Made by a program: the position numbers and the translations under genes. From assembly GCA_963971305.1 (NCBI GenBank), contig OZ020304.1, forward strand, positions 1,116,001-1,180,000: a stretch of DNA of 64,000 nucleotides, read 5' to 3'. How positions within the stretch are numbered: the stretch's first letter is position 1; each line of letters starts with the position of its first letter. The DNA is from Arcuatula senhousia (lineage: Eukaryota > Mollusca > Bivalvia > Mytilida > Mytilidae). The notes under the pieces are model-generated. The model saw nothing but the letters and a program-made list of their open reading frames with translations. It made no database searches and was not told where the DNA came from. Shown here piece after piece: positions 1 through 14,100 of this stretch.

Positions 1-1464
1 CGGGGGCTGTGACACCCCCTCTCTAACGACGGCAATAACGAAAACATTGTTAATGTAGTTTTATTGTGTTTGAAAGATCCATAAAACATTGTAAACATTT
101 GGTTCATAAACGACCATCTCAATTTACCTGGCTTAAGATCTAGACTTCTCTTTTGATATTTTTGTTCAACAGGTTCCTGAGAAAAAGAGAAAAGAAGGAA
201 GAAATACCTAAGAATTTGAAGATCGCAATGGTCGTGATTTGGAACATGCGTTTTAAAAGAAATGAAGGATAAAACCCAGTTTTAGGGCTTCCAATTGCAC
301 ATATGCACTGAAATCGATTCAGATCGAATATAATACTTGTGAACGTGGCATACTTGTACATACAAATACACTGTACCTTTGTATAAATAAAATAACAAGA
401 TAATTAGTTTGGTTCAAAATATGACGGCTTTGTCAAATTTTATAGACCACGTACAATTTGTATGTTTATATATTTCATGTTCGATTAGTAGGTACAGCTT
501 GAGAAATTTCCACAAGACAGCTGACAAATAATATTTAACGTTTTACAATGTAGTGTATCCGGTACAATACCAAGTTCATTTTTTCTCGAGTTTCTGTCAA
601 GTTCAATTCTTTCCTGTAACCGAAGTTTACATGTAAGTGAAAGAACTGCTTAGACATTAGACATTAGACATTAGACATTATTTTATTTCAGCCAATCAAG
701 GACCTTTGCAGGCAATGACAATTAACATTTATGATTTAAAACAGTACATAACAGACATAGCTTAGCAATACTGCAATTGTTTATATAAATCAATTAGAAG
801 GTAAAACCACATTATAAAGGTAAAATCCAAATAAATAAATCACGATAAAAGGTAACAATTGAACCAAAACAATAAAAAATACATGTAAGTACCTAGAGCG
901 GTAAAAACGTTTTAGTGTTCTTACTTAACTATGAAATTTCATTGAAAAAATGTCTTATTTTCAATGGCAAATGAAAGGTGTCAGAGGACGCCATGGGCCT
1001 CCACGCAAATAATTGAGAGAAAAAAAAACGTTGAATATGATAGGAATTCATTAAAACATATCGATCTCTGGTCCCCTTTTGGTCGGTTCATTTCACCCTC
1101 CACGACTTTTGCAAAATCTGGGTCCGACGCTGATGCTTTTATCGATAATTTTTGGTACAAGGTTTTTTAATTGTAAACATTGTACATGTTCAGAATTCAA
1201 AACTGCCATTCCAAACTTGCAGATGATTTTGTATTAAAGATCAATAAATAAAAAAGAACTGAAACGAAAAGTAAATTTTCTTAAACCTGACACTTCTTAA
1301 TTGAATTTTATTAAATTAAAAGTTACGATATCAACTTATTGACGTTTTGATTACTTTGAAACAATAAATGTCAACATTTTATTTCAGTTAATGCCCCCGT
1401 CACACTGGATGAAGTTGATACTTGATCACAAGTTAAGGAGACAAAGTTTATACCATATATATAA
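1..1464. other. AT-rich intergenic or intronic DNA, no gene seen
   Basis: I find no open frame with protein-like composition and no convincing exon here. Short frames near 140-361 and 964-1170 have no domain signature and no coding-like character. The only structured feature is the heptamer microsatellite listed separately. Confidence 0.5.
650..680. repeat. Heptamer microsatellite (TTAGACA)n
   Basis: Four consecutive copies of the 7-bp unit TTAGACA are visible. The stretch is short and perfect and lies in non-coding DNA. Confidence 0.9.
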
Positions 1465-1900
1465 GTCTCGCCTTCGACGATTGTCAAGAAAGGCGGAACA
1501 TAGGTATTGCGATTCTGGCGGCGGCGGCGGCGTCCACAATCGTTAAAGTTTTCTTAAGTCTGTTTTATGTGAACAAGTTATGGTACACCATTGATATTTA
1601 GTATGCAGTTGCATTAACATCAGTACAGATCAATTCCAAGAGAATTTTAATTTTATGCTCCTGCAGTCATGGTCTACCGACTTTGAGATGTTTCTTAAGT
1701 CTGATTAACATGAAGCTGTTATGGTACACCCTTGATATTTGTTTGAAAATTGGATTGGCATTAGTAATCAAAGTACCGTTGGTACTGACAACTCGGAAGT
1801 CAGACAGTTTTCTTTTATAATGGAACTTTATATCCAATGGATGAAGAATGTTTGTCACCATATAACATGGTTTAACCCACCATTTTTTCTTTAAATGACT
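1465..1900 (+). mobile_element. Element with GTCTCGCC terminus, GGC triplets and a ~140-bp duplicated core (partial)
   Basis: It opens with GTCTCGCCTTCGACGA, then the module ACATAGGTATTGC, then a run of GGC triplets (about 1516-1532), the same order as in the elements at 35.2 kb and, inverted, at 2.2-3.0 kb. The core that follows is different: two diverged copies of a unit of roughly 140 bp, recognisable by TTTCTTAAGTCTG and TTATGGTACACC near 1550 and 1690. I could not find the matching right terminus, so this copy is probably truncated or merges with other repeats. Confidence 0.6.
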
Positions 1901-2235
1901 CAACTAGGCAGCGTACCATATTTCATATCTGGAAAATATTTCAAGGATTTCTTGTAGCATGTCTTTGAGTTGCATAAATTTGTTTATCTCTGCTGGGTAT
2001 TCTGTTGCAAATAAATGCGACGCATTTTAGTTTCTATTGAATGCTGATTTCAAGGATGGGAGATTTCGTTAATCTGGTGTTTGATAAAACAGTTCCTGTT
2101 TTGTGGGGCTTTGTCTTATGTTGCACATTTAATCTATATCTTTTTCTATACTTAATTTTGGAAAGCATTTCCTGTTCTGTATATTTATGATATAACCCTC
2201 GTGTGCAGTTCATATTATGGTATCGGAGTAAAAAA

Positions 2236-3033
2236 CAAGTGTGGCCACTAAAAGTATGTCTCGCCTGCTGGCACCATCACTAAAATCAACTACCTAAGCT
2301 TTCATTTCTTGATATAAACACAAAAAGTGTCTGTATACCTAAAAACAGATGCCTAGTTATTATACTATTCAAGCAATCCATTGTCCACACAAGTATTACA
2401 AAAAGTTTTCTGTCTGAAAAAAAGACCTAAGTTCACAGAGTCACTGGAGCATAAAAATGAGGTCATGGTCACATGGCATGGTGACAGTTGCGTTGTCCAT
2501 AACCACAACTGTCTGTTTACCCAATATCAGATGCCTAGCTATTATAACTTTCCAGCAATTCATCATCCACAAAAGTCTTACAAAAATGTTTACGGCCTGA
2601 AAAAAAACCTAAGTTCACAGAGTCACTGGAGCGTGAAAATGTGGTCAGGGTTACAAAACATAGTGACAGTTGTGTAGACCATAACCTGAACTGTCTGTAT
2701 ACCAAATATCAGATGCCTAGCTAATATACTTTTCCAGCAATTCATCGTCCACTAAAGTCTTACAAAAAAGTTTACGGCCTGAAAAAAGACCTAAGTTCAC
2801 AGAGTCACTGGAGCGTGAATTTGGGGTCATGGTCACATGGCATGGTGACAGTTGTGTAGACCATAACCTGAACTGTCTGTATTCCAAATATCAGATGCCT
2901 AGCTATTATACTTTTCAAGCAATTCATTGTCCACAAAAGTCTTACAAAAAAGTTTACGACGCCGCCGTCGCCGCCGCCGGAAAGTAATACCTATGTCTCG
3001 CCTTCCGCGACTATTCGTCGCAGGCGAGACAAT
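2236..3033 (-). mobile_element. Non-autonomous element with GTCTCGCCTGC ends, GGC triplets and a ~180-bp tandem core
   Basis: The left end carries TGTCTCGCCTGCTGGC (2257-2272) and the right end carries the inverted form GCAGGCGAGAC (ends at 3030). Next to the right end lie GCC triplets and the ACATAGGTATTAC module read on the minus strand. Between them are about three and a half diverged copies of a ~180-bp unit with TCAGATGCCTAGC and CACAGAGTCACTGGAGC. The same core, in opposite orientation, fills the element at 42.7-43.6 kb. There is no coding capacity; it is probably moved by enzymes supplied elsewhere. Confidence 0.7.
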
Positions 3034-6000
3034 TAGCTTTATAATTATGTACTCTGGTAAATCAATGATTTGTTGCAACAGATACAACTATAAGTGTTAT
3101 ACTTCTTCAATTCCAAGTTCTATGGAATTCTGTTTTGTTGTTCTTGGTATTTTGGTAAATTCAATTGTGTCCCAAATTTGTGGCTAATGAATACATGGTA
3201 ATTTATGCACGATTTCATATAATGAACTTCTTGCATACCAAGTTTCGTTAAATTTTGTTCAGATGTTTAAGGGCTGTGTTGACTAACTTGACTAACAGAT
3301 GGGGACAGCCTTATCACCATTTGTACATGTATATCAGGATTTCAGTTTAATGGGTGATTATTCACACTATAATTTGCAGATGGAATCCTGGTAGAAAGCA
3401 CAACATATGATGTACTTTTTAGAAATATCCGTTTACTTGTTCATGAACTATTATCAGGGTTTTCAACATAAATATTGGGTCAACAGTCTGACAAAACTTT
3501 GCTTTTCTAGATTTTTTGGTAACATGCATATTTATATATGGTGTAGTTCTTGCAAACCATGTTTTGTTTGTGTTCAGTAGTATAAGTGGAGTTTCATTTA
3601 TAGCTTTAAATTATATGTTTAATTTTCAGTATTGTCTAAACCCCTAGATTCTTCTTACCCCAGACATTGTTAGATAAATTAAGTAATAATTTTCTTCCCC
3701 TGTTTGGTATTTTTGGTTATATTGTTTTATGCTCATCATAATTATATTATGTTTGGCATTTTCAATTTTTTTGGTAGAGCGCCTCTGATGAGTCTTGGTG
3801 CGTCAGGCGGAGCAATATTCATTGTCTGGAACTTTGTCATTTTTATTATAACGAAGTGATGTGTAGGACTGATTGATGGACCAGAGACATAAAGCTCTGC
3901 AACTTTTTGTGTGGGAAATAGATTGATCTAACAAAACAAGTTATCTTTTATTATTACTTTTGTAGAATAACTATCATTTTTACAGACATAATATTCTTAA
4001 AGCAGCAATTATGTTTGAAAATATGCATTTTCTATTGAACACATACTTGGTATTTTGGACAATATTTTTAGACATTAATACCATTTCAATTGTAGCATGT
4101 TTATTATTGTTCAATAATTAGTTAAAGTAATCTTTATAACATTACATAGCAATCATCATATCAATATTACATATTGATTCACTAAAATGCATCAAAATGT
4201 CACCAACATGTTATATGTATAAAGAAAATGGGTACAATGATAAAAATAACCCTATTGGACTTATATGTAAATATTATTTAACCCAATGTTTTGTTTGTAA
4301 TAAACAATTACTCGTGATTTTTTTAAATGGTAGGGGGCATAACCTGCCTCTAAATAATCTTAATTGGTCAAATGTCATTTCATTGACAAGGTTACATTCA
4401 TAATTGAAACTTATAACAAATATTGAAATACATGTAGACAATCTTTAACATAATCATTGCTTATGATATTTGTCAGTCAATCTATTTACATTGGATAACT
4501 TGTAATATATATCTATTGTAAACAGCTGAGGAATAAATTGCTTGTACTATGATGAATTGAAAGGATAATTTATAAAATACTGTTACAGCATGTACAGTGA
4601 ATTGAGTAAATATGCATGCCACAAAATCTTATTAAATACATGAAATAAAAAAAAAACTTATGGAGCATTTACAGCTTTCAACTTTTGTTAGTCTTTTATC
4701 ATTTTTTTATAGACTTCATTTGGCAAATAAATTGGAACTATGTGATTTTATTCTTTCTTGCACTTGAGCTGTTACACATGGTATGTTGCATTGACACTTG
4801 CATGTGTTTTCTTTTTCTTTGTGTGTCTAGTCAACTATTATACTTGTATGTCCAATATGGGTCCAGACAAAGCTTTCTTCATTAATGTATTGTTCTGCTC
4901 TGTATTTGCCTTGATGTTTATGAAGATATGATGTTGTGTGGATCCATCATCAATAGAAAATATATAGAGTAATAAACAAAAAAAGTTCTTACAGTGTATA
5001 TCACATTTATTTTTTAATATTTCACTTGATATTAAATTCACCACTGAACTCATTCTTTTACACAACATATTAATTCATGATTTTTACTCAATCTTTTTCA
5101 CATCATCCTAGGATGTTTATATTATATATTTTGTAGCTGCTCAAAACAAATTTTCGTAATTTCTATAGACTTTTGGACTCCTTAGTTAGAAGAATAAAGC
5201 TCTCTGTAAACATGGTAAAGGTAAACACTATTTTGATGCTAGATATATCCAGTTTCAGTGAGAATTATATATACACAGTCAGCATTTATCCATATCTTGA
5301 AATTGCAGATGCTGATGACTTTTATCAACTTTTAGCTTTATATGGCTCTTTGTCTGAAAGAAAAAAAATATACTTAACTTGCTAATACACACACATATTA
5401 AACATACAATGTAGGACACAATTCACATATAAATCCACATTTAAATTGATATTTTGAAAATAAATAATGTTATAAAAATAAACATCAGCTTACAATAATG
5501 TATTTTTTTATCAACAATAATGATCAATAATAGACTTGCAATTTCATATGTCCTAAAGTTGCAGCAATTCCACTATAATATTATCAATCAATCAATCAGT
5601 TTATTGGATAAAGCTCATGAATTAACAATGCAATGTAATCCCCAAAAGACATATATATATATATGTAAGACATAAGTATAAAATGTTAATAAGATGAAAT
5701 AAAACATTTTTGTCCCAATATTTCAAGTTATAATATTGCAACATTTAAGGGCTGCAAATTTAGAATACAAAGAAAACTGAAGTTTCTTTGCTTTTTTTGT
5801 AAGATCAAAGATATTTGATGATAGATTTCCATTGCTTCCAAGTTATTACAATCAATATCTAAACACAGTTTCCTATCAACCAGAAAGTTCATGCAATAAA
5901 CATGAAACCCAGAAAATGTAAAAGCAAAACAAATATAAGGTGACATGTGACCAAATTGGCCATGCTGTTCTTTGAAGATATATCACATTTATCATTGTTA

Positions 6001-6929
6001 ATATTTGTTTAATTGTTTTAAGTAATGAATACCTAACTATTTAGTAGGTCAGAAAATATTGTCAGATATTGCTTTAATTTCTTTAAGTCATATACACATG
6101 TACATTGTCATTAAAAATCTAAAAGGTCTTCAGGAGGGGGGTAGCTTTCCATAAAATGGTGATCAGGGATGTGCCAAAGAGTAGGCCATGCCCATAAAAA
6201 TAACTTTTTTATAATTGGTCCGATTTCAAAATATTTTTTCATTGGATACCTTATGAAAATCCCTGCCCTTTATGCAATCTGATTAACAATATTTCTTACA
6301 GTTTTATTTTTAAATTAGGGGTCAAAGGGCAAAAAATGTAAATTGATATATGTATATAAATAAGGTTTTTTGTATGAGATGTTGATGTCAATATACATGT
6401 ATATGCGTCAAAATGCATTTGAAAGTCCACCACAGGATGTAATGTCAAAATACTTTGTAAGTCCACCATGGGCTTCATGTGACCAAAGCAATAGACTATC
6501 CATATTGGGCCTCAAACTTGTATAGGTCGTATCATGCTGCGCTCAGCGTAGCTTTTTATTCTATGAGGGCAAACATATCGAAATATTGTACATGATGACA
6601 GCTGTACAGAACCTCAGGACCTGTCCTGCAAAAATCTGTTCAGTCCTGCAAGATTTGGTGTGTCTGACAGAATTACTGGCTGATCAGACCGTAATTTTGT
6701 ATGAACTATCCTGGTATCTCGTTATATCATGGTACGTAGCTACGTAGAAACAGTGACGTCACAGTTGAATATTTGGTTTTGAAATGAAAGTAAATACCAC
6801 GATAACACAGAACCCATGATATAATGAGAACGGAGTATATTAGTAAATTGCAGACAAAAAATGCTTGGGTCAGACACAATTTTCAGATTCACCGGACCGA
6901 ATGTCCGCTTTTTAAAATTTTTCGATATG
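3034..6929. other. Long AT-rich stretch without recognisable genes
   Basis: No frame shows a domain, a signal peptide or codon-like composition, and no exon with matching splice phases was found. It contains simple ATCA and TA tracts, for example near 5582-5600 and 5648-5664. It may be intron or intergenic sequence. Confidence 0.5.
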
Positions 6930-6990
6930 TCTGCACTCTTGAGTGAAGACAACAACCGAGCAGCAACATAACCTTGTGTTAGCAATTTTT
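6930..6990 (-). pseudogene. Scrap of a reverse-transcriptase element (same family as 56.6-58.2 kb)
   Basis: Read on the minus strand, this short piece encodes LLTQGYVAARLLSSLK, almost the same as the stretch LLTQGYVAPRLLSSLKK in the element at 57.6-58.2 kb. The similarity stops abruptly on both sides, so it is a tiny degraded remnant and not a gene. Confidence 0.65.
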
Positions 6991-7113
6991 GATTTAAAAT
7001 AAATTAGATTCATATCAGACTCTAATATATTTTTACTAAACAGGTGGCAGTGTTTTACATTCTATAATAAATACATGTACACAGAGTTCAGCATTGACCT
7101 GTAGTAACATATC

Positions 7114-7780
7114 TATTCCGGCTCTCCCGGATAGATTTACCGACTGACAGGTTGTTGGGCCTTGTAGAATAAACTCTTGTCTAAGGTCGACTTTTATTCA
7201 AACACAACAGACATGTCAAGGTGAGATGGTAAAATACTGAAAAAGGGGGAGAAAATAAAGTTACAAAATACATAAGGAAATCGTTAAAGTTCATACAAAA
7301 AGATAATAAGGGGGTCACAATTAAGCATTTCACAATCAAATAAACACAATGAATGAAAGGCTATAAAATTTACATAAACGGGAAATTCCCTTTGTCCTTC
7401 AAATGTTCAGTTTCACTGTCTGCTTCAATTTAGATAACATCCAAACGTAGTAGCTTCATACTTTGGTTGGAAATATATTACATCATCAATTTAGTTCACT
7501 ATTTATCTATTACTCACGCTGTGGATTGCCACAAATCACAAAAGGTGTCTCGTCAGTCCTTGTTTTTCATGGCGCGAGGGTAAACTGACAAAGGGAAAGA
7601 AGCGGTCTAACATCCTTACATTAGGGTTCTCTCGCGGATCAATAATATAGGAGACGAAAAATCCAGAGAAGTGTTCAAATGTCAAAACAGGTATTGGAAA
7701 CGTCTTGTCGATTTCAAAGGTGATGAGGAAAATATTCATAAAAATATATATAACTGGAACACAAAAGGTGTGACAGAACA
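7114..7780 (-). repeat. 3-prime LTR of the BEL/Pao element
   Basis: It is a direct repeat of 15022-15688, equal in length and apparently identical. In element orientation it begins TGTTCTGTCACACC right after the purine tract. An AATAAA signal lies near its far end. Confidence 0.93.
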
Positions 7781-7790
7781 CTCCCCGTCT
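7781..7790 (-). promoter_or_regulatory. Polypurine tract of the BEL/Pao element
   Basis: On the minus strand the bases just before the 3-prime LTR read AGACGGGGAG. This is the expected place and composition for the plus-strand primer of reverse transcription, and it fixes the element's orientation and the LTR border. Confidence 0.75.
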
Positions 7791-8124
7791 GATATCCAGG
7801 GGTATATCACTATTACTCTCATTAATTAATAAGCACATAAATCCAAATGTCCAAACATAAGGTGAGTACAATGAACAGTTCCTTCATGGAATGTCTTCTT
7901 GATACGCGGATCGTGAGGTAGCTCCAACGTTGTCTGGCTTCCAGCGTTGCCCAATGGGATTATCCAGCGTTGCCACGCACGGCGTGGTGAGGAACAACGT
8001 GTTCCTAGAATGAAGAAGCATCCTGGTATTAACGATTACAGAAACTAGTGTCCAGAACAATGAATAGTCACAGTTTATCTACAAATTTGTACAGCTTGCA
8101 CACGGTGCAAATAACTCAAAGTCT

Positions 8125-11100
8125 CTAAGTTTCGTCTGCTTCGACCAACAGAACCAGTTCGGTGATTGGTCGGGTGTATGTCTTAGGTTTCCCGTCAACC
8201 ATGATACGGACTTCAACCTTTCGAACATGGTCATCAGAACCTTGTACGGCGTTGGTGATTATGCCGGTTGGCCACTGTGTCCTACATAAACTATTGTCCT
8301 TGACAAGAACTACGTCACCTAAACGGAGATCTCTCCGCACTTCTGTCCATTTTCGCCTTCGTTGTAAGAGCGGTAAATATTCTCTTTTCCAGCGAGTCCA
8401 AAACATACTAGCCAAAGCTTGAACCCGTTTCCATTCGATTCTGTATAAATCTCGTTTATCCGCGGGTTCCGGGTTGTCTATCGAAAAGACGTAGTCTGTC
8501 TTTTGAGTTAATAACATTGCCGGTGTTAGAATAAGCGGAGATTCCGGGTCGGAAGATACGGGAACTAACGGTCTTGAGTTAATAATAGCACATGCTTCCG
8601 CCATAAAGGTGTTTAACACGTCATGTGTGAGAGTTTTTCCAGAATGTTCAAGAAACAGTGAATCCAGAATTCTCCTCGTGACTCCGATCATGCGTTCCCA
8701 CGCACCACCCATGTGGGACGAGTGAGCTGGGTTGAACTGCCATGTCGTGCCGGCATCGTGAAGATACTTTGTCATGACGGGGTCCTCATCGACGTTGATT
8801 GGCGTGTGTCCGGGGTTGATGGTTTTGATGTTTAGTTCCTTAACAGCACCAACGAAATTTGTTCCTTGGTCGGACCGAAAGAACTTGACATTTCCTCTGA
8901 CTGAAGTGAAACGTTTTAGTGCGTTTATGAAAGCGGACGATGTCATTTCCTCTACGAGCTCGATATGTACGGCTCTTATAACTAAACATGTGAACATGAC
9001 TGCCCATCGTTTTGAGTTGGCACTTCCTCCGCGGGTCTTTCGTGTTATTATTTGCCACGGTCCAAAGACATCTACTCCGACGTTAGTAAACGGAGGTGAC
9101 GGTTCGAGACGATCCTTTGGAAGATCAGCCATAATTTGAGTCTCTAACTTCCTTCTGAGTTTGCGGCAATCGAGGCACTGATGTATTGTGCTCGATATAA
9201 GTCGTTTTACGCCGGTTATCCAAAAACCTGCTGTTCTAATCGCACCCTCCGTTAGGTGTCGACCCTGATGTTTTATTTCTTGGTGGAAATGTTTCACCAG
9301 AAGTGGTGCTATACGGTGCCGACCGGATATGATAAGCGGTTTCTTTTCTATAATACCAAGGTCTGAATGCTCGATGCGGCCACCGACTCTAAGTAATCCG
9401 TTCTCGTCCAGAAAAGGATTAAGGTCACGGATCGGGCTTCGTTTCGGTAGCGGCTCCCCGTGTATTATACACTGGATCTCTTCCTCGTAGGATTCAGTTT
9501 GAGCATTTCTTAATACAAACATTTTTGCGTCTTCGTAAAGATCGACTGAATTAACGTGTTGCTGTTCTGATTTGCAGAGACGGGCAAATTTCTTGAGTCT
9601 GTACACGACTTGAACTAGGTCGTTCCAAGAATTAAAATGTTGGAAACGGTCGGTTTCGAGACTAGACTCGTGTTCACACACGGCGGTTGTCTTGTAAACT
9701 TGTACCGGACGGATTTCAGTGTCGTCGTCAGGTTGAATGAGTTCATGATCAATTTCCGTATCGACAGATTGTTTCGATGCATTGTCCAAAAATTCTTTTG
9801 GTCCGCTTAGCCAAACACTGTTTTGAAGTTCTTGAGCGAGAATCGATCTCGTAGCTAAGTCGGCAGGGTTACGGTTGGTCGGGACGTAGTTCCATTGTTC
9901 GGGTGAACTAAATTTTCTGATACGCTCTACTCTATTAGCAACATAAACGTAGAATCTCCTCTTTTCGTTGCATATGTAGCCTAGAATCACTTTACTGTCC
10001 GTATAGTATTTGATAGTGTCAAGTTCTAGTTTGAGTTCAGTGGCGGCGATCTGGGCGATTTCAATACCAAGTACGGCAGCACATAGTTCCAAACGCGGGA
10101 TTGTATGTCCATTAGTCGGTGCGACCTTGGCCTTTCCTATGACGAAACCAAGGTCCGGAGATCCATCGGAATCAATTGTCCGGAGATACACTACGGCTCC
10201 TATTGCATCCTTTGAAGCATCGGAGAAGACGTGAAGTTCCTTCTTCGTTTTTTCACTGAGGTAGGGAACATATGGTCGCGGTATTCGTACCGTTTCTAGA
10301 GCTTTAAGCGTTTCTTGCCATTTTCCCCAATCGGAGGCTATTTCTTCCGATACCGGTTCGTCCCAATCGGTAGTGGTCTTTACAAGTCTACGGAGAAGTA
10401 GTTTCCCGAATATTATGACAGGCGCAAGGAATCCAATCGGGTCGAATATACTGTTGATTGTTGATAAAATCCCTCGGCGAGTCACGGGTTTCTCGTCACG
10501 TGACAAGTTGAATAGAAACTGGTCTGTGTTTACGTCCCATGATATCCCGAGACTACGCTGCAAAGGCTTGTCGTCGGCGTCCAAATCGAGGTCCTTTAGG
10601 TTTGATGCAAGATCGTTTAGTGGGAATGCTGCCATAACTTCCGGGCTGTTCGAGGCGAACTTATGCAAGCGTAGGTTGCCGCATTCTAGCAAGGCATCTT
10701 GCGTATCTTTCATGATTTTTATAGCGGCTTCTGCTGTGGGACATGAGGTGAGACCGTCATCTACGTAGAAATCAGACGTGATAAAGTTCACGACGTCGCT
10801 TCCGTATTTTGGTTCGGCCTCCATAGCTGTTTTGTACAATCCAAGGTTGGCTACCGCCGGTGACGGACTATTTCCAAAAACGTGGACCCTCATGCGGTAT
10901 TCTATGAGTTCCTTTTCAATGTCATTGTCCTTGTACCAGAAGAATCTAAGGTAGTTCCGGTGATCCTCGCGGACGATGAAACAATGGAACATATGTTGTA
11001 TGTCAGCTGTTACAGCGACCATCTCTCTTCTAAAACGGAGAAGTACTCCGAGGAGACTATTGGCGAGATCGGGTCCTGTAATCAGTGCGTCGTTAAGCGA

Positions 11101-14100
11101 GACTCCATTATACTTAGCGGAGGAATCGAAAACGCCCCGGATTTGATCGGGTTTCTTCGGATGGTAGACTCCGAACAAAGGCAAGTACCAACATTCCTCG
11201 CCCTTGTGTAACTGAGGCGCCACTTCGGCGTGGTTGTTGTCCAGTATTTTGGCCATGAAGACTTGGAAGTGGTTCCATTTCTCTGGGTTTTTCTTTAGGC
11301 TCCTATCAAGCACCATAGCACGGTGAGTTGCCTGATCCTTGTTGTTAGGCAATGATCTTCGTGTGGATCGAAACGGTAATGGAGCTTCCCAATTCCCGGT
11401 TTCGTTTCGTTTGAACTCTTTGTCCAATTGTTTGACAAACTGTCGGTCGTCCTGGGATAATCCTGGTTTATCATCGTCAGGTGTTTTCTGGAAAATGTCT
11501 AGCCCCTTCAAATCATTATTCTGTTCGCATGGTAAGTAATCACGATGTTCGGTTACGTGAAACTGGTTTGGATATGGTTGCATAATTGAGGGTCGGCCAT
11601 TCGGTAGAATGAACGTTTTCTTGACGTCAATATCAGATGGTGCATGTTGTCGGTCTAGACAAGTTTCGCCTATAATGACCCAGCCTAACGGCAACTTCTG
11701 TGCGAAAGGTTCAAAGTGAGACCCTAATCGTTGGTCGAGAGCGTGGTGTACTGCCGGGAGTGTTCTCCCGATGAGAAGTAGAATCTCACAATTCCTATCA
11801 ATAGACGGGATGAAGTTAGCTATATCCCGTAGATGTGGATGGTGTATCGCAACTTCAGGTGTTGGTATTTCGGACTTGTTGTTTGGAATGTCGTTACATT
11901 CGATGATTGTCGGTAAATCGGTCTCAAAATCATTACCGATAGATCTAACCATAAGGTCGTTCACTCTCCTTCCTGACATCAGTGTGCGTCCTGAACAGGT
12001 CGAAAGATTGAAGTTCCGGTAAGGTCCTTTAACGTTGAACGTATCGAAGAATTCGGTTGTAGCTAGCGTGTGACTACTTTGGTCGTCAATTATTGCGTAC
12101 ATGCGATGTACGGTGGATCTATCGTGTTTGGAAAACACGTCAACTGGCAATATCTTTGCACAAGATTTCCCGCTGTACGTTGAAGCGCATACTTCTGTGC
12201 ACTTAGCCTGTACGGTGTCTTTGGCGTTACTTGCCTTTGGAGCTTTTCTCTCCCCGCCGTTGTTTTGTGAGGATTCACGAGAAAAACTCGCTGGTCGTTG
12301 ATCGGAGTTGGAGATGTGGAGAGCTGTCGGGTGACGTGTGCTCTCGCATTCGTTGCAAACGACTCTTTCTTTACAGTTGGTCTTGATGTGCCTGTCGGAC
12401 TCACAACACTTAAAGCATACGTTGTGTTCCTTTAGCAACTTAATGCGTTCTTCGATTGGTTTGGCCCTGAAACCGTTACATTCATTCAACGAGTGTTTTC
12501 CCTTGTGAATAATACAACGTTCCTTCAGGTCGATTGCATTGCTATTCTCTCTACTGGGCTTGTCTGCGGAGCTATGCTCCGTGCTTGGGTCGGTAGACGT
12601 CTTGTAAGCGCTAATTTTCCCTTTTCCAGCCTGGGAATGCGGCTTAGTGTTTGGCTGATTACTGTAATCATAATTGAAACAAGGATTGTTTTTGGTTTTT
12701 GAAACTTCGCGGATAAAATCCGTTAACTCCGAAAGTGGTGCAAATGGAACTTGATGTTTGGTCATGTAATTCGAGGCCTTTGAAGTCCATTTTTCTTGAA
12801 GTCCATATGGCAACTTGGAAACTATAGGCAATTGTCCTGATGAGGTGTCGAAATACCCTAACAGGTCTCGAAAGTTCTGGTTGCGTTTCAGGCATTGGAT
12901 GTGTGATACGAGATCATACAGGTCATATAGACGATCGGTGTCTTTGTTTGTCAATTTCGGGAAGCTTTCTAACTTTTGTCTCAATGCGTGCTCTGTTAAT
13001 TGCAGCGCACCATAGCGTTCGTCTAGGCGTTCCCAAAGACACTCCAAACCTCTTGTTGGATCGTCGAAGTTCGATGCCTTGATGTTTTTTGCGTACTGCG
13101 ACGACTTACTCCCGAGCCATTTCTTAAGGAGAATGAGCTCTTCGGAGTTGGAAATTCCTAACTCGTCCACGACGCCTTTGAATTCGGCCTTCCAAACTGC
13201 GTAAGACTCGGCTTTGTCATCAAAGTGGGTGAGACGGGAGAGTAGCAGGTCCTTTCTCAGTAGGAACTTAGTTAATTCTTCGGATGTTGAATCCTTGGTG
13301 TCGAAACAGTGTTCCTGCGTCGACGACGACGTTGTCGGCAAGGCATGTCGATCCTGAGTGGATGGCACAAATACGGGAGCATCCCGATTGAGACCATAAG
13401 TTTTGCAAGTGGTGTCAACGTCGTCAGTTTCTCGTCGGTAGGGTGTGGATGCCATGGATGGTGGTCCTATCTTCCTAGGCTCTTCAGTTGTAGCAAGCGG
13501 TTCGAAAACCGTAACTTTCCTTGTGTTATCGGAGTGCGTCGGATATGTGTTTATTCCGACGTCGGCTTGATCTTCATTCATTACATGAGTACTGCTGTTG
13601 TGTTGACTCACATAATCTTGTACCCGTCGGATCGGGTCGGCCATAGGTAATGGTAGGTCGACGCCGATGTGTTGTTCGTCGTCGATATTTTGACTGCCGT
13701 CGTCCTCGAATGCTCTCGCCTCGGCTTCGGCCATAGCTGCTTCCATGTGAGCTTCTAGGAGAGTTTTGTCTGCTTGCAACTCCATTTTCTTCCTAAGGGT
13801 TGTCGCCGCTTCAATTGCATCAGCTGCGATCTGTCGTTCTATTTCAACTTTCTGGCTTGCCTTTCGCTGCAACTCGTATTCCTCAAGAAGAGCCTCTTGT
13901 TTTGTGAGAGCAGCCTGTTTAGCTAGAAAGGCTATTTTGGCCTTAGCAGCATCTGCTTTAGCACGCTTGTTTCTTGAAGCACTTGACGAGCTGCTGGATT
14001 TTGAGCCACCCACGGATTTGCATCCGCTATTTGGCTTTGACCTAACTGAGTTGCGTTCTTGTTTCACGGACCCATGTGGTTCTAGCATAGTGACATTCTG